The notes beneath the pieces are model-generated. The model saw only the letters and a program-made list of their open reading frames with translations. It did no database searches and had not been told where the DNA came from. Shown piece by piece: positions 1 through 7,413 of a stretch of 64,000 nt of DNA. The stretch is from G963678095 sp963678095. GTDB lineage: Bacteria > Bacillota > Negativicutes > Selenomonadales > Selenomonadaceae. A program made the position numbers and the translations under genes. Location of the stretch: contig CAXXXP010000001.1 of the NCBI GenBank assembly GCA_963678095.2, forward strand, positions 310,001 to 374,000, read 5' to 3'. Each line of letters starts with the position of its first letter. Position 1 is the stretch's first letter.

Positions 1-1
1 C

Positions 2-856
2 GATATTGCCTCGGAATTCCGTTACCGTTCGCCGATTATCGATGAGCGCACTCTGACGATTGTTGTCAGCCAGTCTGGAGAAACCAGCGATACGCTGGCA
101 GCCCTTAAAGAATCAAAACGCCTTGGCGCTAAGACTCTGGCCATAACGAACGTTGTTGGATCTTCCATTGCCCGTGAAGCGGATCAGGTTGTTTACACCT
201 GGGCTGGCCCGGAGATTGCGGTAGCCTCGACCAAAGCTTACACAACGCAGCTGATCATGATGTTCATGCTGGCCATGTACATGGGCGGTATCAAGGGTAC
301 GGTTGCCCCGGAACGGACACAGGAGCTCTTGGCCCAGCTGCGCCATATTCCGGCACAGATCAGTGAAACGCTCGAAGATGTAGAGCCGATCAAGACCTTT
401 GCCAAGGAATACGGCTTCTGTGAGGATGTATTCTTCATTGGCCGTTCCCTGGACTATGATGTAGCTCTTGAAGGGGCGCTCAAGCTTAAGGAGATTTCCT
501 ACATTCACGCGGAAGCCTATGCTGCCGGTGAGCTTAAGCACGGCACGCTGGCCCTGATCATCGAAGGCGTTCCGGTTATTGCTTTGGCGACGCAGCGCGA
601 TGTCTATGAAAAGACGCTGAGCAATATCAAAGAAGTAAAAGCCCGCGATGCTGTCGTTATCGGAATTGCAGCGCAGGATGACATGGAACTGGAAAAATAT
701 GTAGATCATGTAATCAAGGTTCCGCAGACGGATGAATTGCTGATTCCGCTCTTGACGGTAGTACCGCTCCAGCTGCTGGCTTATTATGCTTCGCTGACCA
801 GAGGTTGCGATGTCGATAAACCGCGTAATCTGGCAAAATCAGTAACTGTAGAATAA
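2..856 (+). CDS. glmS: Glutamine--fructose-6-phosphate aminotransferase (isomerizing), 3' part only
   Basis: This is the C-terminal part of the enzyme that makes glucosamine-6-phosphate, the first step towards UDP-GlcNAc for peptidoglycan and lipopolysaccharide. The frame is open from base 2, so the gene begins upstream of the window; the N-terminal glutaminase domain and part of the first SIS domain are missing. The visible part opens with ASEFRYR and SQSGETSDTLAAL, the sugar-phosphate-binding SIS motif. It ends with PRNLAKSVTVE, the conserved C-terminus of the family whose Lys helps catalysis. A second SIS domain fills most of the remainder. A hairpin terminator follows at once. Identification rests on family motifs and is secure. 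Confidence 0.97.
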   Translation, partial: DIASEFRYRSPIIDERTLTIVVSQSGETSDTLAALKESKRLGAKTLAITNVVGSSIAREADQVVYTWAGPEIAVASTKAYTTQLIMMFMLAMYMGGIKGTVAPERTQELLAQLRHIPAQISETLEDVEPIKTFAKEYGFCEDVFFIGRSLDYDVALEGALKLKEISYIHAEAYAAGELKHGTLALIIEGVPVIALATQRDVYEKTLSNIKEVKARDAVVIGIAAQDDMELEKYVDHVIKVPQTDELLIPLLTVVPLQLLAYYASLTRGCDVDKPRNLAKSVTVE

Positions 857-861
857 CCATA

Positions 862-895
862 AAGAGCTGCCGTAGCTTACGGTGGCTCTTTTTTT
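862..895 (+). terminator. Rho-independent terminator after glmS
   Basis: A stem of agagc-gccgta pairing with tacggtggctct is followed by a run of seven T. It lies a few bases after the glmS stop codon and separates glmS from the guaB promoter. Confidence 0.85.
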
Positions 896-914
896 AAAAA
901 AAAGGACCAGGTCA

Positions 915-944
915 TTGACAAAAGCATAAAAAACGTACTATCAT
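915..944 (+). promoter_or_regulatory. Sigma-A type promoter for guaB
   Basis: TTGACA at 915-920 and TATCAT at 939-944 are separated by 18 bases. Transcription would begin near 951, giving a 5' leader of about 80 bases before the guaB start. I see no obvious riboswitch in this short leader. Confidence 0.7.
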
Positions 945-1030
945 ATATAACAATAACTTTTGAAATCTGTTTTTGAACGTGAAAAGGATTTTGACAAAGG
1001 TTTTCGAATTTTTTTAGAAAAGAAGGGGTT

Positions 1031-2539
1031 ATGTTGGCATTTTATTTCGATGGAGCATCACACACATTTGGCGAGTATTTACTGGTTCCGGGCTATTCCT
1101 CCGATAAATGCATTCCGACAAATGTTTCGTTGGAAACACCATTGGTGAAATTCAAAAAAGGTGAACAGCCAAAAATTAAGATGAATATACCGATGACATC
1201 GGCGATCATGCAGGCTGTTTCTGATGATAATATGGCAATTGCCTTGGCCAAAGAAGGCGGCGTCTCCTTTGTGTACGGTTCCCAGTCGGTAGAGGACGAA
1301 GCGGCTATGGTGGCCAGAGTAAAAAACTATAAATCCGGGTTTGTTAACAGCGATTCAAATATCAAGCCGACTACCACCTTGGCTGAGATTCTGCGTCTTA
1401 AGGACAGGACGGGACATTCGACGATGGCGATTACGGAAGACGGGATGCCGACGGGGAAGCTGCTCGGAATAGTTACCAGTCGTGATTATCGTGTAACCCG
1501 CATGAGTCTTGATGAGCGGGTTGAAAACTTTATGACACCGTTCAGCAAGCTGATCTATGCCGATGCTGATACGACGCTGCCGGAAGCCAATGATCTGATC
1601 TGGCAGCACAAGCTCAACATGCTGCCGCTGGTTGATAAAAATCAGCGTTTACGGTACATGGTATTCCGCAAAGATTACACAGATAACAAGGAAAATGCAC
1701 ATGAACTGATCGATCCTAAGAAGCGTTATATCGTTGGGGCTGGTATCAATACCCGTGACTATGCCGAACGCGTTCCGGCATTGCTTGAGGCTGGGGCCGA
1801 TGTTCTCTGTATCGATTCTTCCGAAGGCTTTTCGGAATGGCAGCGCATAACATTGAAGTACATTCATGAAAATTTCGGGGATGATGTCAAAGTCGGAGCC
1901 GGCAATGTTGTTGACCGTGAGGGTTTCCGCTTCCTGGCTGAGGCCGGAGCAGACTTTATCAAGGTTGGCATTGGCGGCGGGTCGATCTGTATCACTCGTG
2001 AAACCAAGGGGATTGGCCGTGGCCAGGCTACGTCTATTATTGATGTTGCCAAAGCTCGTGACGAATACTATGAAGAAACTGGTATCTATATCCCAATCTG
2101 CTCGGATGGTGGAATTGTACATGATTACCATATGACGCTCGCCTTGGCAATGGGTGCTGATTTTATGATGCTTGGCCGTTATTTCTCCCGCTTTGATGAA
2201 AGCCCGACGGACAAAGTCAAAATTAATGGCACTTTCCTCAAGGAATATTGGGGGGAAGGCTCCAATCGGGCGAGGAACTGGCAGCGCTATGATCTCGGTG
2301 GGGATGGCAAGCTTTCCTTTGAAGAAGGTGTGGATTCCTATGTTCCCTATGCCGGTCCATTAAAGGACAATGTACAGCTGACGCTGAGCAAAGTTCGTTC
2401 GACGATGTGCAACTGTGGCTCGCTCACCATTAAGGACTTCCAGAAAAATGCGAAGCTCACACTTGTTTCCTCAACGAGTATTGTCGAGGGCGGATCACAT
2501 GATGTCATCTTGAAGGACAAACTCTTCTCTCGTGAGTAA
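1031..2539 (+). CDS. guaB: IMP dehydrogenase, Tritrichomonas-like type
   Basis: The enzyme oxidises IMP to XMP with NAD+, the committed step of GMP synthesis. The 502-residue protein has the (beta/alpha)8 barrel with an inserted CBS pair (about residues 110-220). The catalytic loop GIGGGSICITRE carries the nucleophile Cys320, and the flap NRARNWQRYDLGG carries the Arg419-Tyr420 dyad. From memory, these features and the surrounding sequence closely match the IMPDH of the protozoan Tritrichomonas foetus (Cys319, Arg418-Tyr419), not the usual bacterial GPGSICTTR form. The start at 1031 follows AGAAGGGG with slightly short spacing and gives an N-terminus (HTF-EYLLVPG) that matches that family. 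A terminator follows at 2561. Confidence 0.95.
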   Translation: MLAFYFDGASHTFGEYLLVPGYSSDKCIPTNVSLETPLVKFKKGEQPKIKMNIPMTSAIMQAVSDDNMAIALAKEGGVSFVYGSQSVEDEAAMVARVKNYKSGFVNSDSNIKPTTTLAEILRLKDRTGHSTMAITEDGMPTGKLLGIVTSRDYRVTRMSLDERVENFMTPFSKLIYADADTTLPEANDLIWQHKLNMLPLVDKNQRLRYMVFRKDYTDNKENAHELIDPKKRYIVGAGINTRDYAERVPALLEAGADVLCIDSSEGFSEWQRITLKYIHENFGDDVKVGAGNVVDREGFRFLAEAGADFIKVGIGGGSICITRETKGIGRGQATSIIDVAKARDEYYEETGIYIPICSDGGIVHDYHMTLALAMGADFMMLGRYFSRFDESPTDKVKINGTFLKEYWGEGSNRARNWQRYDLGGDGKLSFEEGVDSYVPYAGPLKDNVQLTLSKVRSTMCNCGSLTIKDFQKNAKLTLVSSTSIVEGGSHDVILKDKLFSRE

Positions 2540-2560
2540 AGAAAATAGTAGATAAAAAAT

Positions 2561-2587
2561 AAAGAGGCGCCTGGAGGCGTCTCTTTT
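2561..2587 (+). terminator. Rho-independent terminator after guaB
   Basis: An agaggcgcc/ggcgtctct stem with one G-T wobble and a tetraloop precedes a T-rich run. It ends the guaB transcript 22 bases after the stop codon. Confidence 0.85.
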
Positions 2588-2593
2588 TGGTGC

Positions 2594-2622
2594 TTGAAAA
2601 AAAATGACGGATAAATTATAAT
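2594..2622 (+). promoter_or_regulatory. Promoter of an intergenic structured RNA
   Basis: TTGAAA at 2594-2599 and TATAAT at 2617-2622 have the optimal 17-base spacer. It lies just after the guaB terminator and no open reading frame begins within the next 250 bases, so the transcript starting near 2629 is non-coding at first. Confidence 0.6.
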
Positions 2623-2628
2623 GAAGCT

Positions 2629-2795
2629 AGGACAATTTGTTATATAAGGGATACGTGTTGTAGTTTTCAGGCTGCTGCCGGCAGATATCACACTAGTAAT
2701 AGAAGCCAGTCCGATTTTGGACAGTCACAGCAAACACAAATGATATGTATTTTAATGCCGGCTGCGGTAAACTGCAGTTGGCATTTTTATTTATC
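2629..2795 (+). ncRNA. Unassigned structured leader or small RNA ending in a terminator
   Basis: This about 165-base stretch between guaB and hcp has its own promoter and a terminator-like hairpin (2754-2765 pairing with 2774-2785, then TTTTTATTTAT). Inside, ATATCA near 2685 can pair with TGATAT near 2741, enclosing a GTCC/GGAC hairpin. GCTGCCGGCA at 2674-2683 can pair with 2756-2765 with one mismatch, which would break the terminator, so the region has riboswitch-like logic. I could not match it to TPP, FMN, purine, cobalamin, SAM, c-di-GMP, SRP or 6S consensus sequences. It could be an hcp leader or an independent RNA. Confidence 0.45.
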
Positions 2796-2798
2796 TGT

Positions 2799-2840
2799 GT
2801 TGCATATGCAACGGATTTTTGGCATATTTTCCATTAGAAT
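2799..2840 (+). promoter_or_regulatory. hcp promoter with Crp/Fnr-type operator
   Basis: A perfect 14-base palindrome, GTTGCATATGCAAC, occupies 2799-2812, and a TAGAAT -10 box lies at 2835-2840 with no good -35 box. If transcription starts near 2847, the palindrome centre sits at about -41.5, the class II activator position of Crp/Fnr proteins. From family knowledge, HcpR-type Crp/Fnr regulators control hcp in many anaerobes under nitrosative stress. That HcpR is the regulator here is inference. Confidence 0.6.
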
Positions 2841-2893
2841 AAAGAGCAGTTAGTGATTAAAAAATATATTGTCTAAAAAATGGAGGGCTAAAA

Positions 2894-4534
2894 ATGGAAA
2901 ACAAAATGTTTTGCTATCAGTGTCAGGAAGCTGCCCAGTGTACCGGCTGCACACAGGTTGGTGTCTGTGGTAAAAAACCGGAAGTTGCGAATCTGCAGGA
3001 TCTGCTGCGCTATCAGACGATCGGTTTGTCAGAGATCACGACCCGTCTTCGCGCGGAAGGCACCAGTATTGACCGGGAAATAAATCATATTGTGACTGTC
3101 AATCTGTTTACGACGATTACCAATGCAAATTTTGATGAAGAATTTATTGCTGACCGAATTTTGCTGACGCAGAAGGCAAAAAAGGAATTGGCTGCTAAAT
3201 TAAAGGATGCTTCTGGTCTTAGCGAAGCGGCTGTTTGGGAAGGCCATGACCGTGCCGCGATGGACGAAAAAGCAAAAGGCGTTGGCGTGCTGGCAACGGA
3301 AAATGAAGATATCAGAAGCCTGCGGGAATTGATCATCTATGGGGTAAAGGGCCTGGCCGCCTATGTAAAACATGCCAATGTGCTCGGCTATGAAAAAGAA
3401 GAAATTGATGCCTTTATTCAGGAAGCTTTGGCCAAAACGCGCGATGATAGTCTGGGCGCAGATGAGCTCGTGGCTTTGACCTTAAAGACCGGGGAATTTG
3501 GAGTCGCCGGAATGGCGTTGCTCAACGATGCAAATACGAAGACGTATGGCAATCCAGAGATGACGACGGTTGATATCGGCGTGCGCACAAATCCGGGGAT
3601 CTTGATTTCCGGGCATGATCTGCGCGATCTCGAAATGTTGCTGCAGCAGACCGACGGCAGTGGGGTTGATGTCTATACCCATTCGGAAATGTTGCCGGCG
3701 CATTATTATCCGGCCTTTAAGAAGTATTCGCATTTTGCTGGTAACTACGGTAACGCGTGGTGGAAACAAAAAGAAGAATTTGAAAGCTTCAACGGGCCGG
3801 TCCTGCTGACGACAAATTGTCTCGTGCCACCGAAGGACTCCTATAAGGAGCGCGTTTACACTACCGGTGTAGTGAGCTTCCCGGGCTGTAAACATATTGC
3901 TGGTGAAATCGGCGAAGTTAAGGATTTTTCGGCAATTATTGAACATGCTAAACGTTGTCCGGCTCCGACGCAGATTGAAAGCGGTTCCATTGTCGGCGGG
4001 TTTGCCTACAATCAGGTTATGGCTTTGGCGGATAAAGTTGTCGGCGCCGTGAAATCCGGGGCGATCAAAAAATTTGTTGTAATGGCTGGTTGTGACGCCC
4101 GCATGAAGTCGCGTGAATACTATACGGACTTTGCTCGCGCGCTGCCACAGGATACGGTCATTCTTACAGCTGGTTGCGCCAAATATCGCTATAATAAACT
4201 TGCCCTTGGCGATATTGGTGGCATTCCGCGCGTGCTTGATGCCGGACAGTGCAATGACAGCTATTCGCTGGCGCTGATCGCCTTGAAGCTCAAAGAAGTA
4301 TTTGGCCTTGATGATATCAACGATCTGCCGATTGTGTTCAATATTGCCTGGTATGAACAAAAAGCAGTTATCGTTTTGCTGGCCTTGCTCTACCTTGGCG
4401 TGAAGAATATTCATCTTGGACCGACGCTGCCGGCCTTCCTGTCGCCGACAGTTGCGGATGTCTTAGTTAAGAACTTTGGCATTGCTGGAATCGGTACGGT
4501 TGAAAATGATATAGAATTGTTCTTCGGCAAATAA
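2894..4534 (+). CDS. hcp: Hydroxylamine reductase / hybrid cluster protein
   Basis: Hcp is a cytoplasmic iron-sulfur protein that reduces hydroxylamine and nitric oxide and helps anaerobes survive nitrosative stress. The 546-residue protein begins with a Cys motif at residues 7, 10, 19 and 25 (CX2CX8CX5C), the class I arrangement of strict anaerobes that binds the proximal cubane cluster. Ligands of the hybrid cluster are visible in GHDLRDLEMLL, TTNCLVPP, SFPGCKH, TAGCAKYRYN, DAGQCNDSYS and the C-terminal WYEQKAV. The start follows TGGAGGG with good spacing. The gene stands alone behind a Crp/Fnr-like operator and is closed by a two-way terminator. Confidence 0.97.
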   Translation: MENKMFCYQCQEAAQCTGCTQVGVCGKKPEVANLQDLLRYQTIGLSEITTRLRAEGTSIDREINHIVTVNLFTTITNANFDEEFIADRILLTQKAKKELAAKLKDASGLSEAAVWEGHDRAAMDEKAKGVGVLATENEDIRSLRELIIYGVKGLAAYVKHANVLGYEKEEIDAFIQEALAKTRDDSLGADELVALTLKTGEFGVAGMALLNDANTKTYGNPEMTTVDIGVRTNPGILISGHDLRDLEMLLQQTDGSGVDVYTHSEMLPAHYYPAFKKYSHFAGNYGNAWWKQKEEFESFNGPVLLTTNCLVPPKDSYKERVYTTGVVSFPGCKHIAGEIGEVKDFSAIIEHAKRCPAPTQIESGSIVGGFAYNQVMALADKVVGAVKSGAIKKFVVMAGCDARMKSREYYTDFARALPQDTVILTAGCAKYRYNKLALGDIGGIPRVLDAGQCNDSYSLALIALKLKEVFGLDDINDLPIVFNIAWYEQKAVIVLLALLYLGVKNIHLGPTLPAFLSPTVADVLVKNFGIAGIGTVENDIELFFGK

Positions 4535-4541
4535 GAAACAG

Positions 4542-4577
4542 AAAAGCGGCTGTCCCGGTATGGGGCAGCCGCTTTTT
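4542..4577. terminator. Bidirectional terminator between hcp and the minus-strand glycosylase
   Basis: A GC-rich stem, aaagcggctgtccc paired with ggggcagccgcttt, is flanked by A-rich sequence on the left and a T run on the right. It can therefore stop transcription from both convergent genes. Confidence 0.85.
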
Positions 4578-5071
4578 TATTCCAGCAAGGCTTTGCGCCA
4601 GATGGCTTCGAGTTCTTCTTTGTGCCAGCGGGCATTGGCCGGGCTGGTCGACGGCAAATCAATGAATATTTTTTGTGGATCAAGCTGTAGGCTGCGGTAG
4701 TGTTTGGCAAAGGCCTGCGCTGATTTTGTTCCGTTGAAGCAAATCTTTTTCAGGTTAGGATAGGTGGCGAACAGGGCCGGGAAATCATTGGCTTGTTCGC
4801 TGTGGATTGCCGAATCGAGACTGCCGGTTCGCACGCAGCTGCCGAGCGAATCCCAAAGGGCAATATGGTGGGTGAGCAGCATTTCGATTCGGTTGCCATA
4901 GAGTTTTGGCAGTGGATCGGTGTCAAGAATTTTCGCGAGCAGGGGCCAGAATCGATTTGCCGGATGGGCGTAATACTCCTGCTGCTGCAGCGACCGTACC
5001 CCGGGCATAGAGCCGAGAATTAGGGTGTGGCATTGTGGATCGATTACTGGGGGAAAGCTTTGACATAACAT
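4577..5071 (-). CDS. Hypoxanthine/deoxyinosine-DNA glycosylase, UDG superfamily
   Basis: The 164-residue protein belongs to the uracil-DNA glycosylase superfamily, subfamily that removes deaminated adenine (hypoxanthine) from DNA. Characteristic segments are LILGSMPG near the N-terminus, the YYAHPANRFW segment, ALWDSLGSCVRTGSLDS and the C-terminal LPSTSPANAR loop. It acts in base-excision repair. It lies on the minus strand alone, converging on hcp and diverging from the two-component system. The family call is confident; substrate preference comes from family knowledge and cannot be read from this sequence. Confidence 0.85.
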   Translation of the reverse strand: MLCQSFPPVIDPQCHTLILGSMPGVRSLQQQEYYAHPANRFWPLLAKILDTDPLPKLYGNRIEMLLTHHIALWDSLGSCVRTGSLDSAIHSEQANDFPALFATYPNLKKICFNGTKSAQAFAKHYRSLQLDPQKIFIDLPSTSPANARWHKEELEAIWRKALLE

Positions 5072-5220
5072 AAGAAAACCTCATTTTTATATATTCTTAG
5101 CTGCTGGCTCTGCCAGTATATACTGCTACTATAGCAAATTGTGCTGTGTTTGTACATTTGCTGGTGGAGCGTCTTCAGCCTGTTTTCAACAAAGGATAGT
5201 ATACTGCAGCAGAGAAAAAA

Positions 5221-5252
5221 TACTGTATGCTGCTCGTTAAATACAGTATAAT
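5221..5252 (+). promoter_or_regulatory. Promoter with inverted repeat ahead of the two-component operon
   Basis: TACTGTAT (5221-5228) and ATACAGTA (5241-5248) form a perfect 8-base inverted repeat with a 12-base spacer. The right arm overlaps a TATAAT -10 box at 5247-5252. The -35 region is weak. A further ATACTG half-site lies upstream near 5201. The layout suggests an operator for a regulator I cannot identify. Confidence 0.45.
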
Positions 5253-5284
5253 TTAGGGGAAGATAAGAAAAGAGGTTGATGTGC

Positions 5285-5962
5285 ATGCGGGTTTTGCTGG
5301 CAGAGGATGATAAAAAACTGGGCAATCTGCTGAAATACATGCTGGAAAAAAATGAAATTGCAGCCGAGTGGGTTACGGCTGGAGATATGGCCTATGAATA
5401 TGCGATCTATGATGAGTATGATATCCTCGTTCTTGACTGGATGATGCCGGTGGAAAGCGGGATATCGGTCTGTCGTCGCCTTCGGGAAAATGGTTACCAA
5501 AAGGCGATATTGCTCCTGACCGCCCGTGATGCGGTAGAGGACAGGGTGTCCGGGCTCGATGCCGGGGCAGACGATTATCTTGTCAAACCGTTTGAATTTG
5601 CTGAGCTACTCGCGCGCTTGCGCGCTCTTGGCCGTCGGACCAATCAAAAAATTCAGCAGGAGGTCATTCGCATCGGAGAATTTATTTTAAACCGGACCGC
5701 CAAGGAAGTGCATAAAGGCGGGCAGGTCATACAGCTTTCACCGCGCGAATTTCAGATTTTTGATTTGCTCGTGCAAAATGCCGGGATTGTCGTGCCGCGT
5801 GATGTGATTCTTGACCGAATTTGGGGTCTTGAATCCGAGGTAAGTTCCAATAATATTGATTCTTACGTAAAGCTGCTACGTAAGAAAATTGATCCGGGAG
5901 CCGGCGAGCCCATTATCCATACGATTCGCGGGGTTGGCTATAAGCTGGAGGCTAAAGTATGA
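5285..5962 (+). CDS. OmpR-family response regulator
   Basis: The 225-residue protein has a receiver domain (acidic pair Glu7-Asp8-Asp9, phosphorylated Asp51 in VLDWMMP, Thr79, Lys101 in LVKPFEF) followed by a winged-helix DNA-binding domain of OmpR type from about residue 125. The start was set at ATG 5285 (MRVLLAEDD): AGAGG at 5271-5275 is 9 bases upstream, while the in-frame TTG 5276 and ATG 5279 are too close to it. It overlaps the kinase gene by four bases (ATGA), so the two are co-translated and form a two-component pair. The regulated genes are unknown. Confidence 0.93.
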   Translation: MRVLLAEDDKKLGNLLKYMLEKNEIAAEWVTAGDMAYEYAIYDEYDILVLDWMMPVESGISVCRRLRENGYQKAILLLTARDAVEDRVSGLDAGADDYLVKPFEFAELLARLRALGRRTNQKIQQEVIRIGEFILNRTAKEVHKGGQVIQLSPREFQIFDLLVQNAGIVVPRDVILDRIWGLESEVSSNNIDSYVKLLRKKIDPGAGEPIIHTIRGVGYKLEAKV

Positions 5963-7251
5963 GCCAGAATATGTTCAACCGTATGCGGCAGCGGCTGACG
6001 CTCTTTTATTCGCTGGTGATGGCAATTTTTTTGACTGTCATGATTTTTGGCGTCTATAAGAGTATGGAATGGTCGATTGGCTCAGAGCAGGCGCGGGAAA
6101 TTCTCGATGCAGCGAATGATTCGGCGGCGGTGCATGCTGTTTATCCGCATGCGCAGGAAAATTTGCCGGATAACGCTGATCCGTATAAGGGGAGTCATGA
6201 CCGCACTTTTTTTTATGTGCTGGACAACGAGGGTCACATGCTGAATTTTTCCCGAGCATCCTTTATGGTGGAACCGTTTGTCCTCGATGTGATTAATGCA
6301 TGGTCAATGGAAAGCGGCGAGGTAGCGGTATTCAGCAAGGAGGATCATTTAAAATTTAAGCACAAGCTGATGATGACAGCCCGCCCGATCATTGTCGAGG
6401 GCAAGACGGCTGGCATGATCTATGTCGGCAAGGATGTAACTGCCCTCTATAACGGCCTGCAAAAATCCATGCTGGTTCTCGGAGCATTTTCCTTACTGGC
6501 TTTGTTTATGGCAGCGCTGGCCGGGCATGTGATGTCAGGCAAAGCCCTGGTGCCGCTTAAGGAAGCGTATGAAAAGCAGCGCCAGTTCGCGATTGATGCC
6601 TCCCATGAGCTGCGGACGCCGCTGAGCGTTGTAATGGCGTCAGCGGATGTGCTCGACAACGATCCGGCCATTACATCGCCGTTTTTGAAGCAGGTAATCG
6701 GCGATGTGCGCGATGAAGTCAAGAAAATGACAAAGCTGGTCAGTGATCTGCTGCTGGTTGCCCGCAGCGACAACCAAAAGGTAAACCTGCAGCAAGAACG
6801 GCTTGACTTGGCTGAAATAATTGAACAGACGGTGCGGCGGATGCAGCCGCTGGCTGCCGAAAAGAATATAGAGCTGACCTGCAGTCAGTTGGTGCCGGCA
6901 GAAATCAAGGCCGATGGCCAAAAAATCAAGCAGCTGTTATTGATTCTTGTCGATAATGCCGTGAAATATACACCCTCTGGCGGCAAGGTGAAGTTGGAAC
7001 TTGACAGTAAAAGTGAAAAGAGTAAGGTGAAGCTCAAGGTTAGTGATACGGGGATTGGTATTGCCCCTGGGGAGCAGGATCTGATCTTTGATCGTTTTTA
7101 TCGGGCTGATAAGGCCCGTTCGCGCGAATCGGGCGGCAATGGGCTGGGGCTGGCGATAGCCCGCGAAATCGTTCGCTTGCATAAGGGGAAAATTCAGGTT
7201 GACAGCAGGCCAGGAGAAGGCACGACCTTTACGGTTGAACTGAAGCGCTGA
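5959..7251 (+). CDS. Membrane sensor histidine kinase
   Basis: This is the partner of the preceding response regulator. The 430-residue protein has a first membrane helix at about residues 14-33, an extracytoplasmic sensor region to about 168, and a second helix at about 170-191. I see no clear HAMP domain. The HisKA motif DASHELRTPLSV carries the phosphorylated His216. The ATPase domain shows LVDNAVKYTPSGG (N box), DTGIGI (G1) and GNGLGLAIA (G2). The architecture resembles CiaH-type kinases; the signal is unknown. A 162-base gap separates it from clpB. Confidence 0.93.
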   Translation: MSQNMFNRMRQRLTLFYSLVMAIFLTVMIFGVYKSMEWSIGSEQAREILDAANDSAAVHAVYPHAQENLPDNADPYKGSHDRTFFYVLDNEGHMLNFSRASFMVEPFVLDVINAWSMESGEVAVFSKEDHLKFKHKLMMTARPIIVEGKTAGMIYVGKDVTALYNGLQKSMLVLGAFSLLALFMAALAGHVMSGKALVPLKEAYEKQRQFAIDASHELRTPLSVVMASADVLDNDPAITSPFLKQVIGDVRDEVKKMTKLVSDLLLVARSDNQKVNLQQERLDLAEIIEQTVRRMQPLAAEKNIELTCSQLVPAEIKADGQKIKQLLLILVDNAVKYTPSGGKVKLELDSKSEKSKVKLKVSDTGIGIAPGEQDLIFDRFYRADKARSRESGGNGLGLAIAREIVRLHKGKIQVDSRPGEGTTFTVELKR

Positions 7252-7299
7252 CATAAAAAAGTGAGAGTTTGTGAAGTATTTTTTGTTGTAAATATAATT

Positions 7300-7349
7300 A
7301 GTCAAAAGGTCAAAAAATAGTTTGACTTTTTGACCTTTTGGGATATAAT
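7300..7349 (+). promoter_or_regulatory. clpB promoter embedded in a CtsR-like dyad
   Basis: CAAAAGGTCAAAAA (7303-7316) and TTTTTGACCTTTTG (7327-7340) form a perfect 14-base inverted repeat. Each arm holds two RGTCAAA heptamers with an 8-base period (7300-7314, and inverted at 7321-7335). The -35 TTGACT (7322-7327) lies inside the dyad, and the -10 TATAAT is at 7344-7349 after a 16-base spacer. RGTCAAA is the half-site of the class III heat-shock repressor CtsR, but its usual period is 10 bases. Repressor control of clpB is likely; which protein binds is inferred. Confidence 0.65.
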
Positions 7350-7413
7350 AAAAATTATAGAGGATATCTCATTAGCAAAGCGATCTTATAAAAGAAAGCT
7401 GGGAGGAAATTAT

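Noticed and set aside
960..1148. A 62-codon frame overlapping the 5' end of guaB
   Set aside because: Out of frame with guaB, no ribosome site, and it covers the guaB leader.
3482..4414. A 310-codon minus-strand open frame inside hcp
   Set aside because: Antisense shadow of hcp with no recognisable domain.
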